64,000 bases of DNA from contig SCOI01000007.1 in assembly GCA_005503085.1 (NCBI GenBank), positions 204,660-268,659 on the forward strand. Direction: 5' to 3'. The stretch is from Burkholderiales bacterium C2. Its GTDB lineage: Bacteria; Pseudomonadota; Gammaproteobacteria; Burkholderiales; Burkholderiaceae_C. Both the position numbers and the translations under genes were made by a program. Position 1 is the stretch's first letter, and each line of letters begins with the position of its first letter. The notes below the pieces were generated by a model. The model had not been told where the DNA came from. It searched no databases and was given only the letters and a program-made list of their open reading frames with translations. Positions 1 through 11,061 of this stretch are shown piece by piece.

Positions 1-484
1 CCTCCAGCTCGGCGAACACCAGGCCGGCCACGGCCAGCAGGCTGATGCCGAAGATGAAGAGGCCGGCACGCACGCCTTGCAGCGCGGTGGCCAGCACCAC
101 CATCAGGCTCATGATGCCCAGCGAGATCGAGGCCAGACCCAGCTGGCGCGACAGCGCCAGCGCGACGGCCGAGGCGATCACCAGGCTCATCACCAGCAGC
201 GCGAAGGCCTTGGCCTGGCGTTGCGGCGGCTGCCAGACGGTCAGCGCCGCCAGCGCCGCCGTGCCCCAGGTCAGCAGCGGCGGGATCAGTCCGTTGAAGG
301 GCTCGCCACCGAGGCGGCCAAACCATTGCAGACTGCCGGCCAGGCCGCAGATCAGCGCGCAGGCGGCCAGGAACAAGCGCATCGAATGGCGCCGCACGCT
401 GCGCTCCAGCGCGGCAGCGGCGTCGCCGGGGCCGACATCATGCCCGACCAGGCTGCTCAAATCGTCCAGGGTTTCCTTGCTCAC
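1..484 (-). CDS. Partial integral membrane protein (N-terminal part)
   Basis: The reverse strand is open from a GTG at 482-484 to the window edge, so only about 161 N-terminal residues are visible. After some 30 polar residues the protein has several strongly hydrophobic stretches, roughly residues 37-55, 68-84, 92-110, 115-132 and 138-156, which suggests about five membrane segments. This layout is common in the sensory N-terminus of membrane-bound kinases or cyclases, but no catalytic domain is in view, so the function is unknown. The GTG start is chosen because a purine-rich GGAGCG lies about 12 nt upstream and the in-frame stop is close behind. The forward-strand frames over this stretch are low-complexity shadows. 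Confidence 0.55.
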   Translation of the reverse strand, partial: MSKETLDDLSSLVGHDVGPGDAAAALERSVRRHSMRLFLAACALICGLAGSLQWFGRLGGEPFNGLIPPLLTWGTAALAALTVWQPPQRQAKAFALLVMSLVIASAVALALSRQLGLASISLGIMSLMVVLATALQGVRAGLFIFGISLLAVAGLVFAELE

Positions 485-625
485 AACGCCATTCGCTCCG
501 CTCGCGCCGAAGCCGGTCTTCGACGAAGAGCGCAGTCTCCGCCAGAACCCGACGGCCTGAATACCCGGTCAGCCCCCGAATGCGTGGGCTTATCGCAGCA
601 GTTCGGGGTAAACGCGAACTAATGC

Positions 626-1453
626 TCAGGCGGGGCGGGCCTGGTTCAGCTGCTCGCGGGTCTGCTGCGCGGCGCGGCGGGCCGCTGCGGCAAAGTCGTC
701 GCCACTGCTGGCGTAGAGCACGGCGCGCGAGGAGTTGACGATGATCAGGCCGTCGCTGCGCAGGCCGGCCCGCACGGTCGCGTCGGCATCGCCGCCCTGG
801 GCGCCGACGCCGGGAATCAGCAGCGGCAGGGTCGGCGCGAACTCGCGCACCCGAGCGATCTCCTCAGGATAGGTGGCGCCGACCACCAGGCCCAGCTGAC
901 CGTTCTTGTTCCATGCGGTCTGCGCCAGCGCGGCCAGATGCTCGAACAGGCGCGGCTGGCCCGGCACGTCGGCCAGGCGCTGCATCTGCCAGTCATTGCC
1001 GCCGGTGTTCGAGGTGCGGCACAGCAGGATGGCGCCTTTGTCGGGGTAGCGCAGATAGGGCTCGATCGAGTCGAAGCCCATGAAAGGCGACAGGGTCACC
1101 GCGTCGGCCTGGTAGCGCTCGAAAGCCTCTTTCGCGTACTGCTCGGCGGTCGAGCCGATATCGCCGCGCTTTGCGTCCAGGATCACCGGCACATGGGGCG
1201 CGACCCGCTTGATGTGCGCCATCAGCTGTTCCAGCTGATCCTCGGCGCGATGGGCGGCGAAGTAGGCGATCTGCGGCTTGAAGGCGATCACCAGGTCCTT
1301 GGTGGCGTCGACTATTGAACTGCAGAAGTCGTAGATGCGCGAGGCATCGCCCTTCCAGGCGCCGGGGAAGCGGGCCGGGTCCGGGTCCAGGCCCACGCAA
1401 AGCAGCGAGTGGTTCAGTTGTTCGGCTTTGTGGAGTTGCTGGATGAAATTCAT
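626..1453 (-). CDS. pyrF: Orotidine 5'-phosphate decarboxylase (type 2)
   Basis: This enzyme catalyses the last step of de novo UMP synthesis, decarboxylating orotidine monophosphate in the cytosol. The protein has 275 residues. It carries the catalytic signature DAKRGDIGSTA near residue 92, with the Lys/Asp pair of the family, and an N-terminal LLCVGLDPDP strand that binds the phosphoribosyl substrate. The length of about 275 aa and the motif fit the longer type 2 (mycobacterial-like) family rather than the 230-aa E. coli type. The ATG that begins MNFIQQL is chosen over an upstream extension of 55 residues, which has low-complexity Ser/Arg content and would overlap the divergent acetyltransferase. 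Confidence 0.95.
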   Translation of the reverse strand: MNFIQQLHKAEQLNHSLLCVGLDPDPARFPGAWKGDASRIYDFCSSIVDATKDLVIAFKPQIAYFAAHRAEDQLEQLMAHIKRVAPHVPVILDAKRGDIGSTAEQYAKEAFERYQADAVTLSPFMGFDSIEPYLRYPDKGAILLCRTSNTGGNDWQMQRLADVPGQPRLFEHLAALAQTAWNKNGQLGLVVGATYPEEIARVREFAPTLPLLIPGVGAQGGDADATVRAGLRSDGLIIVNSSRAVLYASSGDDFAAAARRAAQQTREQLNQARPA

Positions 1454-1514
1454 GGGCGGCCTGGCGACGGTTTGAGGTGGCGTATTGTCCCGGTTTTGCA
1501 TTGGGAGCAGGAAG

Positions 1515-2033
1515 ATGACGGTGTTGGAGACCGAGCGGCTGCGGCTGCGCCATTTCGGGCCGGCGGACGCGGCCTTCATCCTGGAGCTGCTCAACGAGCC
1601 CTCCTGGATCGCACACATCGGCCCGCGCGATGTGCCCGATCTGGCCGCCGCCGAGGCCTGGATCGAGGCGAAGCTGGTGGCCAGCTATGCCCTCCTGGGT
1701 TTCGGCTTCTGGGCCGTCGAGCGCCGCGAGGATGGCGCGCTGCTGGGCATGTGCGGCCTGATCAAGCGCGACAGCCTGCCCGAGGTGGACCTGGGTTACG
1801 CCTTCGTGCCGCGCGCCTGGGGTGTCGGCTATGCCCGCGAGGCCGCTGCGGCTTGCCTGCGCCATGGCGCCGAGGTACTGGGCATGCAGACCATCCTGGC
1901 CATCACCGGGCCAGACAACCTGGCCTCGCAGCGGGTGCTGACGGATATCGGCATGCGTTTCGTCGAGACCCGGCTGCTGGACGGCGAGACGCGGCAGACC
2001 CAGGTGTTCGCGTGGCGGGCGCAACAGCCCTAG
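1515..2033 (+). CDS. GNAT family N-acetyltransferase (RimJ/RimL-like)
   Basis: A 172-residue acetyltransferase of the GNAT fold. It starts with the typical TERLRLR strand, has the acetyl-CoA loop around WGVGYAREAA (residues 105-115), and ends with the N-x-x-S-x-R-V-L-x-x-I-G-M segment of RimJ/RimL-like members. The substrate cannot be read from sequence. The start at ATG 1515 is preceded by GGAG and GAAG, and it removes ten weak residues of a longer frame. The gene diverges from pyrF and converges on the transglutaminase-like gene; the two stop codons share one CTAG palindrome. Confidence 0.85.
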   Translation: MTVLETERLRLRHFGPADAAFILELLNEPSWIAHIGPRDVPDLAAAEAWIEAKLVASYALLGFGFWAVERREDGALLGMCGLIKRDSLPEVDLGYAFVPRAWGVGYAREAAAACLRHGAEVLGMQTILAITGPDNLASQRVLTDIGMRFVETRLLDGETRQTQVFAWRAQQP

Positions 2034-4891
2034 CGCGCGCCGATCCGCTCCAGCTCGCGCTTGGCCATCGCGTATTCGTTGAACTCGACCACCCCCGTGT
2101 CCAGGCTCTTGCGCAGATAGCTGCGCGCCTTGTCCAGGTCTTGGTCTGCCAGCGCCTTCTGTGCGGCGTAGAAGTACAGCTCGCATTCGCGGCCGGGGCG
2201 GGACTTGGCGTCTTCGCGCGCAAAGGCCAGTGCCGCTTCCAGATCCAGTTTGCCCTGCATCAGCTGCAGCACCGCGAAAGGCCAGGCGGGCTGGCTGTCG
2301 GCGGGCGAGGGAACGGTCCTGGCGCCGGCCTCGTCACCCAGGCGCCGCGAGACCAGGTAGAGCCAGATGCTGCCGTAGCTGCGTTCCACCTCGGTGCCTG
2401 CCTGGAGGATGTCCTTCAGCTCGTCGCGGGCCGGCACCAACTCGCCGGCAAAGTAGTTGGCCCAGGCTCGGGTGTAGCGCGGGCCGACGCTGTTGGAGGC
2501 CAGTTGCAGGGCCCGGTCGGCATGGCTGCGGGCCTGGACATCCTGGCGGCGCAGCAGCGCATTGACGGCCAGGGCCTCATGCGTCTCGGCCTGATCGGCA
2601 TCGAGTTGCAGGGCCTGTTCCAGCGCCAGCCGGGCCGCGTCGGCCATGCCCAGATGGTCGAGCTGGGCGCCGCGCTCCAGCAGCAGCTGGGCCCGCAGCT
2701 TGGGCTGCAGGCGGTCGGCGGCCAGCAGGCGGTCGGCCACCAGCAGACGCGAGCGCGCCGCCGCCTGGTCCTGGGTGAGCACCTTGACCGAGCCCTTGCG
2801 CACGCTCTCGCCGAGCTCGGCCAGGGCCTTGCGCAGCGCCAGCACATCGCTGGGCGACAGGGCCGGCAGGTTCAGTGTCGTGCCCAGCCGCGGCCATACC
2901 TTGGCCAACTGGTCGCGATACGGGGTCCAGGCGCCGGCCGCAATCGTATCGGCCAGCAGGCGCAGCTCGCCGTCGACCTGCTGAAAGCGCGTGTCCCCCT
3001 GGTAGCGCAGCTGCAGGGTGAAGTGCTCATTACGCTCCTCGAAGCGGCTGCTGCTGGGTTGCTGGAACACATCCTCGCCGAACTCGAAGCGCAGCTTGTG
3101 CAGATAGCGGCCGGGCAGATCGATCAGCATCGGCCCAGTGCGCGGCGTCTGGTTGGGCAGGCGCAGCGCGGTGATCAGGGGCAGCAGGGCGAACTCCCCC
3201 GTGAGCGTGCGTTTGTCCGGGATGCGCCAGTACTGGCCGGTGCGAAAGCGCAGGCTGATCTTCAGCGCATTGCTGCCCTCGACCTCTTCGATCAGGGGCC
3301 GACCCTGCATGGCGAAGCTGGGGTAGGCGCGCATGATGTCGCCCACCAGCATCTTGCGCAGCTCGTCCTCGGGCACGGCGGCACGGGCGCTGCGCAGCCA
3401 TTCGGCCATGTCACCGTGGTAGACCGTGACCGACTCGAACTGGCCCTCCTCCGCGAGCCTGGGGAACTTGAAGGTGTCGGTGGTTTCGCTGCGCAGCGCC
3501 TCGCGCGCTGGCGGCATCGGGCTCAGCTCGCTGATACCGGCGCGGACGATGAGGCCGCGGCCCAGGCCCACCGATTGCCGCGTGGCCGGTGTGCCGCGCT
3601 GCTGCGAGCGGGTGGCGTCGAGCCACAAGCTGGTCTGTGGATCCAGCTTGACGGCCGCAATGGCATGGTCGAAGGCCAGGGGGCTGGGCAGGCGCGTCTT
3701 GACGTGATCGCGCGCATGGGTCGAGACCAGCACCGGCGCGGCCTCGATGTCCAGCCGGGCCAGCAGGTTCACCAGCAGCGCGGTCTTGTCCTTGCAATCG
3801 CCGAAGCGCTGACGCAGCACCTGGTCGGCCGAGGCCGGCTGATGGGAGTTGACGCCCATCTCGGTGCCGAAATAGCGGATGTCCTGCTGCACGAAATCCA
3901 GCGCCAGGCGCAAGCGCTCCTCGGGTGTGGCAGCCTTGGTCCGGATGGCCTCGAGTTCGGGCGCCAGTGCATCCAGACCCTTGGCCGCCTTGGCGAAGAG
4001 CTGGTCGGCCCAGCGCGCCACCTCGGCCCAATCGGCGAACTCACTGAACTCGATCTGGTCCGCCAGATACTGGGCCGGCGGCGTCAGTGGATCATGGTGA
4101 AACTGGGGCACGGCCCGGCGACGGAACAGCGTCTCGCGCCAACCCTTGCTCTCGGTCTCGTTGATCTCTATGCCCAGGTCGGTGGCGGCGCGGTGGCGAA
4201 TGCTGCGCTCGGCCGGCGCCAGCAGCCGCACTTGCACCAGGCCCACCGGGCCCTTGCTGGAACTGGTCCATTCCTGGTCGACATGCTTGCCCGCGAAGAC
4301 CGGGTTGTCGCCGATCAGGGAGCTGGCCCATTCCACCCGGTCGCCCACGCGCAAGTCGTCCAGCACGATGGAGGCGGTCATACGGCCGTCGATCATCTGC
4401 CGCTCCAGCTGGGTTTCGCGGTGCAGCAGCTTGACCAGTTTGCGATCCAGCTTGTCGATGCGCTTGCCCTCACGCCAGATTTCCAGGCGGTGCAGCTGCA
4501 GCTTCTGATAGCTGGGATCGAATTCGATCTCGATCTGCGCGCCGGCCTGCAGCCCGGCGGTGTCGTTGATCTTGCGCACCGCATGCTGGTAGCGCCAGGT
4601 GGCGCCGCCCTGACGCTCGACCCGGGTCTGGCGGTCGATCAGCAGCACCTGCAGCGGCGCCATCGGCAAGGCCGGGGCCGGGTCCGCCGCGAGCGGCGTC
4701 ACCCAGGCCGGAATCTGCGCGATCGTGAAGCCCGCCGCCGCCTTGTCGGCAGGGGCGGCCGCGACCTTGGCCACTGGTCCGGTCCGGGCCGACGCCACGG
4801 TACTGCCGGCACCCCAGGCTGCCGGGCCGATCAGGCCCAGCAACAACAGGCAGGCCGCCCACCCGGCAGCCCCATTGATCCGCTTCGTCAT
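2030..4891 (-). CDS. DUF3857 / transglutaminase-like exported protein with C-terminal helical repeats
   Basis: A 953-residue protein with an N-terminal signal peptide (hydrophobic residues 10-28 ending in AWGAG). Residues about 85-270 match the DUF3857 beta domain often found before a transglutaminase-like core. The core is recognisable near residues 320-400 by the segment QRFGDCKDKTALL, which holds the predicted catalytic Cys; a later AFDHAIAAV and a WLDATR segment supply the likely His and Asp. After residue 640 the chain becomes Ala/Leu-rich with TPR-like helical pairs. Family members are periplasmic and act as peptidases or crosslinking enzymes, but no substrate is established here. It is followed by purB on the same strand after a short gap of unrelated function. 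Confidence 0.82.
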   Translation of the reverse strand: MTKRINGAAGWAACLLLLGLIGPAAWGAGSTVASARTGPVAKVAAAPADKAAAGFTIAQIPAWVTPLAADPAPALPMAPLQVLLIDRQTRVERQGGATWRYQHAVRKINDTAGLQAGAQIEIEFDPSYQKLQLHRLEIWREGKRIDKLDRKLVKLLHRETQLERQMIDGRMTASIVLDDLRVGDRVEWASSLIGDNPVFAGKHVDQEWTSSSKGPVGLVQVRLLAPAERSIRHRAATDLGIEINETESKGWRETLFRRRAVPQFHHDPLTPPAQYLADQIEFSEFADWAEVARWADQLFAKAAKGLDALAPELEAIRTKAATPEERLRLALDFVQQDIRYFGTEMGVNSHQPASADQVLRQRFGDCKDKTALLVNLLARLDIEAAPVLVSTHARDHVKTRLPSPLAFDHAIAAVKLDPQTSLWLDATRSQQRGTPATRQSVGLGRGLIVRAGISELSPMPPAREALRSETTDTFKFPRLAEEGQFESVTVYHGDMAEWLRSARAAVPEDELRKMLVGDIMRAYPSFAMQGRPLIEEVEGSNALKISLRFRTGQYWRIPDKRTLTGEFALLPLITALRLPNQTPRTGPMLIDLPGRYLHKLRFEFGEDVFQQPSSSRFEERNEHFTLQLRYQGDTRFQQVDGELRLLADTIAAGAWTPYRDQLAKVWPRLGTTLNLPALSPSDVLALRKALAELGESVRKGSVKVLTQDQAAARSRLLVADRLLAADRLQPKLRAQLLLERGAQLDHLGMADAARLALEQALQLDADQAETHEALAVNALLRRQDVQARSHADRALQLASNSVGPRYTRAWANYFAGELVPARDELKDILQAGTEVERSYGSIWLYLVSRRLGDEAGARTVPSPADSQPAWPFAVLQLMQGKLDLEAALAFAREDAKSRPGRECELYFYAAQKALADQDLDKARSYLRKSLDTGVVEFNEYAMAKRELERIGAR

Positions 4892-4959
4892 CTTGTCACT
4901 CCCCCTTGAGTCGGCGGAGTTTAGCGAAGCGGCAACGGCCGGTCGGCCGGTCCGCAGGG

Positions 4960-6387
<1,428 letters not shown>

Positions 6388-6434
6388 TTATCCGGCCGGC
6401 CCGAGGTGGCCGAAATCCTTCTGGCAAACCATGC

Positions 6435-6463
6435 TTGGCAGGCCGGCACGCCTCTTGCCTAAT
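6435..6463 (+). promoter_or_regulatory. Candidate sigma-70 promoter for the BMP transporter operon
   Basis: TTGGCA (6435-6440) and CCTAAT (6458-6463) are separated by exactly 17 bp. They lie about 50 bp upstream of the first transporter start codon. The -35 element matches the consensus at five of six positions, the -10 at four. No operator is obvious. Confidence 0.4.
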
Positions 6464-6512
6464 GCCAGCGAGTCCTTCGCCCCCGTCGACCTCAACATCA
6501 AGGAAACACGCC

Positions 6513-7520
6513 ATGAGATCTGCCCCGAGCTCCGCCCTGCGCCGCCTCACCCTCGGTCTGGCCGCCGCCAGCCTTGCCGCCCTGGCTCTGCCGGCCGCGG
6601 CGCAGGCCAAGCTCAAGGTCGCCGGCATCTACACCGTGCCGGTCGAGCAGCAATGGGTCAGTCGCATCAACAAGGCGCTGAAGGCGGCCGAGGCGCGCGG
6701 CGAGATCGAGTACGCCTTCTCCGAGAACGTCAGCAATGCCGACTACGAGCGCGTGTTGCGCCAGTACGCCGAGAAGGGCTATGGCCTGGTGGTCGGCGAG
6801 GCCTTCGCGGTCGAGGCGGCGGCACGCAAGGTTGCCAAGGACTATCCCAAGACCGCCTTCCTGCTGGGCTCCAGCGGCAAGCCGGCCGCGCCCAACTTCG
6901 CGGTGTTCGACAACTACATCCAGGAGCCGGCCTATCTCAGCGGCATGATCGCCGGCGGCGTCAGCAAGAGCGGCAAGATCGGCCTGGTCGGCGGCTTCCC
7001 CATCCCCGAGGTCAACCGCCTGATGCATGCCTTCATGGCCGGTGCCAAGGAGATCAACCCCAAGGCCGAGTTCACCGTCAGCTTCATCAACAGCTGGTTC
7101 GACCCGCCCAAGGCCAAGGAGGCCGCTTTCGCGATGATAGACAAGGGCGCCGACGTGATGTACGCGGAGCGCTTCGGCGTCAGCGACGCGGCCAAGGAGC
7201 GCAAGGTGCTGGCCATCGGCAATGTGATCGACACCCAGGCCCAGTATCCCGACACCGTGGTCGCCTCGGCGCTCTGGCATATGGAGCCCAGCATCGACCG
7301 CGCGATCAAGGCGGTCAAGGCCAATGCCTTCAAGGCCGAGGACTACGGCCCCTATTCGATGATGAAGCACAAGGGCAGCGAGCTGGCACCCTTGGGCACT
7401 TTCGAGAAAAAGGTGCCGGCCGATGTGGTCGCCAAGGTCAGGGCCAAGGAAAAAGCCATCCTGGACGGCAGCTTCGTCGTCAAGGTCGACGACAGCCAGC
7501 CGAAATCGACCAGCAAGTGA
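6513..7520 (+). CDS. BMP family ABC transporter substrate-binding protein
   Basis: The periplasmic receptor of an importer of the basic membrane protein (Med/BmpA/PnrA) family, which binds purine or pyrimidine nucleosides. The 335-residue product has a clean signal peptide ending in AAAQA near residue 31. The mature start KLKVAGIYTVPVEQQWV and the internal segments VSNADYERVLRQYAEKGY, FDNYIQEPAYLSGMIAG and GLVGGFPIPEVNRLM are typical of the family. AAGGAA at 6500-6505 is a good ribosome-binding site and sets the start inside a longer open frame. It is the first gene of a four-gene operon with overlapping or touching junctions, so the receptor and pump are co-translated. Confidence 0.93.
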   Translation: MRSAPSSALRRLTLGLAAASLAALALPAAAQAKLKVAGIYTVPVEQQWVSRINKALKAAEARGEIEYAFSENVSNADYERVLRQYAEKGYGLVVGEAFAVEAAARKVAKDYPKTAFLLGSSGKPAAPNFAVFDNYIQEPAYLSGMIAGGVSKSGKIGLVGGFPIPEVNRLMHAFMAGAKEINPKAEFTVSFINSWFDPPKAKEAAFAMIDKGADVMYAERFGVSDAAKERKVLAIGNVIDTQAQYPDTVVASALWHMEPSIDRAIKAVKANAFKAEDYGPYSMMKHKGSELAPLGTFEKKVPADVVAKVRAKEKAILDGSFVVKVDDSQPKSTSK

Positions 7521-9073
7521 CGCTCCCGGCGCTGCAGCTGCGCGGCATCAGCAAGCGCTTCGGCGCGCTGCTGGCCAATGACGGCATCTCGCTGACGCTG
7601 GAGCAGGGCCAGGTCCTGGCCTTGCTAGGCGAGAACGGGGCCGGCAAGAGCACGCTGGTGTCCATCCTGTTCGGCCATTACGTTGCCGACGCCGGCGAGA
7701 TCACGGTGTTCGGCCGGCCGCTGCCGCCGGGCCAGCCCAAGATGGCGCTGGCCGCCGGCATCGGCATGGTGCACCAGCACTTCACCTTGGCCGAGCGCCT
7801 GACGGTGCTCGACAACGTGATGCTGGGCCTGGAGCCGCTGTGGCAGCCCTTCGCGCGGCGCCAAGCGCAGCGCCAGCGCCTGCTCGATACCGCGCAGCGC
7901 TTCGGCCTGCAGGTCGATCCCGACGCGCTGATCGCCGATCTCTCGGTCGGCGAGCGCCAGCGCGTCGAGATCCTGAAGGCCCTGGTGCGCGGCGCCCGCA
8001 TCCTGATCCTGGACGAACCCACGGCGGTGCTGACCCCGCAGGAAAGCCAGTCGCTGTTCGTCTCGCTGAAGGCCCTGGTGGCCGAAGGCATGGCCATCAT
8101 CTTCATCAGCCACAAGCTCGACGAGGTGCTGGCGGTCTCGGACCGCATCGCGGTGCTGCGCGGTGGCAGGCTGATCGCCGAGCTGGACGCGGCCGGCGCG
8201 TCCAAGGCCGATCTGGCCGAGGCCATGGTGGGCCGCGCGGTGCCAAGCCCCAAGCGCGCGGCGACGCAGCCCGGCGACATCGTCTGCCGCCTGCGCGGCG
8301 CCACGCTCGTGGCCAAGCCGGGGCTGCGCGGCGTCGATCTGGAACTGCGCGCCGGCGAGGTGCTGGCGGTGGCCGGTGTGGCCGGCAATGGCCAGCATGC
8401 GCTGGCCGATCTGCTGCACGGGCTCGTGGGCCTGGAGGCCGGCGAGCTGCGGGTGCTGGGGCAAGACCTGGCCCCAAGGCCCGGAGCCTGGCTGGCCGCC
8501 GGCGTGGCCCGCATCCCGGAGGACCGCCATGCGGCGGGCGTGGTCGGCGACCTGCCGCTGTGGGAGAACGCGCTGCTGGAGCAGTACCGCGCCCCGACCT
8601 TCTCGCGCTGGGGGCTGTTGAAACGCAAGCGCTCGCGCGCCCATGCGCAGGACATCGTGCAGCGCTTCGATGTGCGCGGCCTCGAAGACCGCGGCCTGGA
8701 CACGCTGACCCGCAGCCTGTCGGGCGGCAATATGCAGAAACTCATCCTCGGCCGCGCGCTGACCGGCGATCCCGAGGCCGGCAAGACCGGCACTCGGCCG
8801 CGGCTGATCGTCGCCAACCAGCCGACCTGGGGCCTGGATGTCGGTGCGGTCGCCTATGTGCATCAGCAGCTGCTGGACGCCTGCGCGGCCGGCGCGGCGG
8901 TGCTGCTGATCTCCGAAGACCTGGACGAGATCTTTGCCATCGCCGACCGCATCGCGGTGATGCACGAGGGACGGCTCGGCGTTGCGAAGCCGCGTGCCGA
9001 CTGGACCCTGGCCAGCATAGGCCTGGAGATGGCCGGCAGCCGAGCGGGGGAGGCCACTGCCCATGCGGCTTGA
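7517..9073 (+). CDS. BMP-type ABC transporter ATP-binding protein (two ABC domains)
   Basis: A 518-residue tandem ATPase of the sugar/nucleoside importer class. Domain 1 has Walker A GENGAGKST, signature LSVGERQRVEI and Walker B ILILDEPTAVLTP. Domain 2 has the degenerate Walker A region AGVAGNGQ, signature LSGGNMQK and NQPTWGLDVGA, in which the Walker B acidic residue is replaced. This is normal for the second half of BMP and ribose ATPases and means only the first site is likely to hydrolyse ATP. The start is a GTG overlapping the receptor stop codon (GTGA). An open frame extends far upstream but there only shadows the receptor gene. Confidence 0.93.
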   Translation: MTLPALQLRGISKRFGALLANDGISLTLEQGQVLALLGENGAGKSTLVSILFGHYVADAGEITVFGRPLPPGQPKMALAAGIGMVHQHFTLAERLTVLDNVMLGLEPLWQPFARRQAQRQRLLDTAQRFGLQVDPDALIADLSVGERQRVEILKALVRGARILILDEPTAVLTPQESQSLFVSLKALVAEGMAIIFISHKLDEVLAVSDRIAVLRGGRLIAELDAAGASKADLAEAMVGRAVPSPKRAATQPGDIVCRLRGATLVAKPGLRGVDLELRAGEVLAVAGVAGNGQHALADLLHGLVGLEAGELRVLGQDLAPRPGAWLAAGVARIPEDRHAAGVVGDLPLWENALLEQYRAPTFSRWGLLKRKRSRAHAQDIVQRFDVRGLEDRGLDTLTRSLSGGNMQKLILGRALTGDPEAGKTGTRPRLIVANQPTWGLDVGAVAYVHQQLLDACAAGAAVLLISEDLDEIFAIADRIAVMHEGRLGVAKPRADWTLASIGLEMAGSRAGEATAHAA

Positions 9074-10139
9074 GAAACGCTCGCTCCCTTCGCAGGCCTG
9101 GCGCCTGGCCGCGCCGCTGCTGGCGCTGGCGATCACGCTGGCCGTCAGCTCGCTGCTGGTGGCCTGGGCCGGCGCACCGGTCGGCCAGGCCTATGCGCTG
9201 CTGCTGGAAGGCGGTTTCGGCTCGCGCTTTGCCTGGAGCGAGACGCTGACCCGCGCGACGCCGCTGATACTCACCGGGCTGGCTGCCGCCGTGGCCTTCA
9301 AGGCGCGGCTCTACAACATCGGCGCCGAGGGCCAGCTCTATATGGGCGCGCTGGCGGCGGTGCTGGTCGGCGGCCTGCATGGCGGGTCAGGTCTTGAGTG
9401 GCCGAGCTGGCTGCTGTTCCCGCTGATGATGGCGGCCGCCGCGCTGGCCGGCGCCTTGCTGCTGCTGGGCCCGGCGCTGCTGAAGAGCCGGCTGGGTGTG
9501 AACGAGGTGGTCACCACGCTGCTCCTGAACTTCATCGTGCTGCTGTTTGTTTCGTGGATGCTGGACGGGGCCATGAAGGACCCGCTGGCGATGGGCTGGC
9601 CGCAGAGCGTGGGCCTGCAGGAGTCGCTCTCCTTGAGCAAGCTGGTCGAGCGCAGCCGCGTCCACACCGGCCTGCTGTGGGCCATCGCGGCGGCCTTGCT
9701 GCTGTGGGCCCTGTTCAAGTACAGCCGTACCGGCTTCGAGATCCGCGCGGTCGGCGCCAACGCCCAGGCGGCCGCCTTTGCCGGCATGCCGGTGGCCTGG
9801 GTCAGCATCAAGGTGGCCTTGTTGTCGGGCGCGCTGGCGGGCCTGGCCGGCGCGATCGAGGTGGCCGGCCGCACCGGCTATGTGACCTTGGACATGAGCC
9901 CGGGCTATGGCTATAGCGGCATCGTGATCGCGATGCTGGCGGGCCTGAATCCGCTCGGGGCCCTGCTGTCGGCGGTGTTTGTCGCCGGCCTGCTGGTCGG
10001 CGCCGACAGCATGAGCCGCGCGGTCGGCGTGCCGACCTATATCGCCGATGTGATCGTCGCGACCGCGCTGATCGCGATGCTGGTCAGCAGCCTCCTGGTC
10101 AATTACCGCCTCCGTCTGAGGAGTCGCGATGGGCGCTGA
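9063..10139 (+). CDS. BMP-type ABC transporter permease 1
   Basis: A 358-residue inner-membrane permease with about eight or nine hydrophobic segments. It contains the family segments FKARLYNIGAEGQLYMGAL and GVNEVVTTLLLNFI and the helix GYSGIVIAMLAGLNPLGA, typical of the BPD_transp_2 family (YufP/NupP type) that passes nucleosides. The ATG overlaps the ATPase gene by 11 nt, indicating translational coupling. It forms a heterodimer with the next gene product, by family analogy. Confidence 0.92.
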   Translation: MRLEKRSLPSQAWRLAAPLLALAITLAVSSLLVAWAGAPVGQAYALLLEGGFGSRFAWSETLTRATPLILTGLAAAVAFKARLYNIGAEGQLYMGALAAVLVGGLHGGSGLEWPSWLLFPLMMAAAALAGALLLLGPALLKSRLGVNEVVTTLLLNFIVLLFVSWMLDGAMKDPLAMGWPQSVGLQESLSLSKLVERSRVHTGLLWAIAAALLLWALFKYSRTGFEIRAVGANAQAAAFAGMPVAWVSIKVALLSGALAGLAGAIEVAGRTGYVTLDMSPGYGYSGIVIAMLAGLNPLGALLSAVFVAGLLVGADSMSRAVGVPTYIADVIVATALIAMLVSSLLVNYRLRLRSRDGR

Positions 10140-11061
10140 GATCCTCGAGCTGCTGTCCGGCAGCGCCTTCTGGATCGCGGTGCTGCGCATCGCGACGCCG
10201 CTGATCCTCGGCACCCTGGGCGTGTTGCTGTGCGAGCGCGCCGGCGTCTTGAACCTGGGCATCGAGGGCATCATGGTGGCCGGCGCCTTTGCCGGCTGGC
10301 TGACGGTCTACCAGGGCGGCGGGTTGTGGCTGGGCGTGGGGGTCGCGGCCGGGGTCGGCGCGCTGCTGGGTCTGCTGCATGGCTGGCTGACCGTGAGCCT
10401 GTCGCTGTCGCAGCATGTCTCGGGGCTGGGCATCACGCTGCTGGCCACCAGCCTGGCCAGCTATGCCTACCGCGTCAGCTTCCCCAAGGTCGAGAACCCG
10501 CCGACGATCCAGCCCTTCGCCACGATGGACGCCTGGCTGCCGATCCCGGTGCTGAATGCGCAGACGCCGCTGACCCTGCTGGCTCTGCTGCTGGTGCCGG
10601 TCCTTGCCTACGGCCTGAACCGCACGCCGCTGGGCCTGGCGGTGCGCATGGTCGGCGAGAGCCCGGCCGCCGCCGAGGGCCAGGGCCTGTCGGTGGTGCG
10701 GCTGCGCATTGGCGCCATCATGGCCGGCTCGGCGCTGATGGGCGTGGCCGGCGCCTTCCTGACGCTGGCGGCCTTCAACGCTTTTTACTTCAATATGGTC
10801 AATGGCCGCGGCTGGGTCTGCGTGGCCCTGGTCGTGTTCGCCTCGTGGCGGCCCGGCAAGGCGCTGCTCGGCGCGCTGCTGTTCGCCTTCTTCGATGCGC
10901 TGCAGCTGCGCCTGCAGCAAAGCAGCGGCGGCGCCGTGCTGCCCTACCAGCTCTATCTGATGCTGCCCTATCTGCTGTCCATCGTCGCCCTGGTGCTGGT
11001 GGCCCGCAAGGCGGCCTATCCGCAGGCGCTGATGAAGCCCTATCGCAAGGGCGAGCGCTGA
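10129..11061 (+). CDS. BMP-type ABC transporter permease 2
   Basis: A 310-residue second permease of the BPD_transp_2 family (YufQ/NupQ type). Its start ERAGVLNLGIEGIMVAGAF is highly characteristic, and hydrophobic segments span most of the chain. It overlaps permease 1 by 11 nt and closes the transporter operon. Immediately downstream the base composition drops and an accessory island begins. The codA gene, a plausible functional partner, lies 3.2 kb further on. Confidence 0.92.
   Translation: MGAEILELLSGSAFWIAVLRIATPLILGTLGVLLCERAGVLNLGIEGIMVAGAFAGWLTVYQGGGLWLGVGVAAGVGALLGLLHGWLTVSLSLSQHVSGLGITLLATSLASYAYRVSFPKVENPPTIQPFATMDAWLPIPVLNAQTPLTLLALLLVPVLAYGLNRTPLGLAVRMVGESPAAAEGQGLSVVRLRIGAIMAGSALMGVAGAFLTLAAFNAFYFNMVNGRGWVCVALVVFASWRPGKALLGALLFAFFDALQLRLQQSSGGAVLPYQLYLMLPYLLSIVALVLVARKAAYPQALMKPYRKGER

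Noticed and set aside
1409..4909. Forward open frame of 1166 codons opposite the transglutaminase-like gene
   Set aside because: It is antisense to a gene with a signal peptide and recognisable domains; composition is Gln/Ala/Gly/Arg low-complexity, typical of GC-rich shadow frames.
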